From Zygnema cylindricum (taxonomy: Eukaryota; Streptophyta; Zygnematophyceae; Zygnematales; Zygnemataceae): a DNA stretch of 39,162 nucleotides. The notes under the pieces are model-generated. The model worked only from the letters and a program-made list of their open reading frames with translations. It did not search any database and was not told the DNA's origin. Location of the stretch: NCBI GenBank assembly GCA_037447655.1, contig JBBHKE010003535.1, positions 208,937 through 248,098 on the forward strand, in the 5' to 3' direction. The translations under genes were made by a program, and so were the position numbers. Every line of letters starts with the position of its first letter. Positions within the stretch are counted from its first letter, which is position 1. Of the stretch, positions 38,580 through 39,162 are shown piece by piece.

Positions 38580-39162
38580 TTACGAAGTCCTGAAAATCAC
38601 GCACATGCGGGCTGCAGTGAAACCATACTTGTACGGAGGCACATTAATGGTCTGATACACGCCATCAAATACACCCGTGAGTTGAATCGACTCAAGAGGG
38701 AGAAGAACACAGCGGTTTTGGAAGTACTGCCTGCCAGGCTGTGTCTGGAATGTTCTGACGAAGACTCGAGCAACTTGTCCGACAGCGTAGAACTGATCTC
38801 CGGCAGATCCAGCATCTTGAGGAACAGGGCATTCCAAGAATCTACCCTTCTGGACACTATCAACTTCCACTGGTAAAGGCACAGTAACAGAGGTGTTGTT
38901 GACATAAATCGGGGGACTGATGGTTGAGTCAGGCCCAGCATCTCCGAGAGGGAAATCGGGCACCTCAAACTCATATCCTTGGAAGTAGAAATCGCAGAGG
39001 TCAAAGGGGTTAACAGGGCAGTCTGTGGGGCATATGGGTGGAGGAGGAGAGGAGGGAGGGGGGGATGGAGAGAGCGGGGGTGAAGGGGGTGGAGAGGGAG
39101 CAAGAGCTGGTGAAGGGGGGGGTGAGGGAGGGGGTGAAGGGGGGGGGGAGGGGGGAGGAGGT
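38580..39162 (-). CDS. Extensin-like proline-rich wall protein with a six-cysteine C-terminal domain (3' end)
   Basis: The last 193 codons of a - strand gene whose 5' part lies beyond the window; stop TAA is at 38582-38580. The first 42 residues are a Pro/Ser tract (PPPPSPPPSPPPSP, then PPSPALAPSPPPSPPLSPSP), the SP(n) pattern that is hydroxylated and glycosylated in extensins and related wall glycoproteins. The following 151 residues, with no intron in the visible part, form a compact domain with six cysteines (ICPTDC, DLC, LEC, NRC and RMC). Conserved-looking blocks include YFQGYEFEVPDFPLGD, NNTSVTVPLPVEV (an N-glycosylation sequon) and GDQFYAVGQVARVFVRTF. Even Cys count and Pro-rich lead suggest a secreted cell-wall protein. 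I do not recognise the domain family. It is the only credible host gene here. Confidence 0.8.
   Translation of the reverse strand, partial: PPPPSPPPSPPPSPPPSPALAPSPPPSPPLSPSPPPSSPPPPICPTDCPVNPFDLCDFYFQGYEFEVPDFPLGDAGPDSTISPPIYVNNTSVTVPLPVEVDSVQKGRFLECPVPQDAGSAGDQFYAVGQVARVFVRTFQTQPGRQYFQNRCVLLPLESIQLTGVFDGVYQTINVPPYKYGFTAARMCVIFRTS

Noticed and set aside
1-39162. CRISPR arrays, rRNA genes or bacterial operons
   Set aside because: No regularly spaced short repeats of that type, no rRNA-like sequence and no operon structure. The window is eukaryotic nuclear DNA.

Overview
The window is repeat-rich, AT-leaning nuclear DNA from a green eukaryote, probably a streptophyte (a land plant or a close algal relative). 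The evidence is layered Ty1/copia LTR retrotransposons, LTR promoters with plant-type TATA boxes and CACGTG G-boxes, and one host gene at the right edge. That gene encodes an SP(n)-type (extensin-like) hydroxyproline-rich cell-wall protein. The species cannot be named from the sequence. There are no operons, bacterial signals or CRISPR arrays, and I recognise no complete host gene.

About two thirds of the window is copia-type retrotransposons of five related families, here called A to E. Positions 1-20927 are nested insertions. D1 (+ strand gag-pol, decayed, 2093-5714) was cut by C1 (- strand gag-pol with LTRs at 5715-6960 and 19972-20927). C1 was cut by B (7370-16223, target duplication CTCCA), and B was cut by A (8842-13465, target duplication CAACA). 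D1 also carries a solo B LTR (4256-5429, duplication ATCAT). The B-LTR fragment to its left carries a solo A LTR (805-2071, duplication GAAAA). LTR divergence counted by eye follows the nesting order: A about 1.5%, B about 3%, C over 10%.

Positions 20928-21977 are an old A-type LTR. Positions 21978-25690 are mostly unassigned but hold a hairpin-bearing tandem repeat, a 50-bp AT-rich minisatellite and a palindrome cluster. Positions 25690-29030 are C2, a second C element truncated in pol, which cut D2 (29031-31446). Positions 31447-32640 are unassigned. Element E (32640-34690) has one LTR with the gag start on one side and the pol end on the other. Then come a purine (GA) tract (34692-35265), about 3.3 kb with no recognisable gene, and the 3' end of the host cell-wall gene (38580-39162, - strand).

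The most notable biology is in the retrotransposons. (1) A and B are compact elements that keep LTRs, primer site, polypurine tract and a Gag with a charged C-terminal extension, but have no recognisable protease, integrase or reverse transcriptase. They look like TR-GAG-type non-autonomous elements. Their Gag relatives C and D, present in the same window, do carry pol and are candidate partners. (2) The primer-binding sites match the anticodon stem-loop of initiator tRNA-Met (GGTTATGGGCCCACC), the half-tRNA mode known from Drosophila copia, not the usual tRNA 3' end. (3) In at least four families the Gag start codon lies inside the LTR and the primer site is translated as Q-V-M-G. (4) D1 and B share a -1 frame switch at the same point inside the Gag zinc knuckle. 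(5) B and E LTRs carry a segment resembling the T-arm of initiator tRNA-Met.
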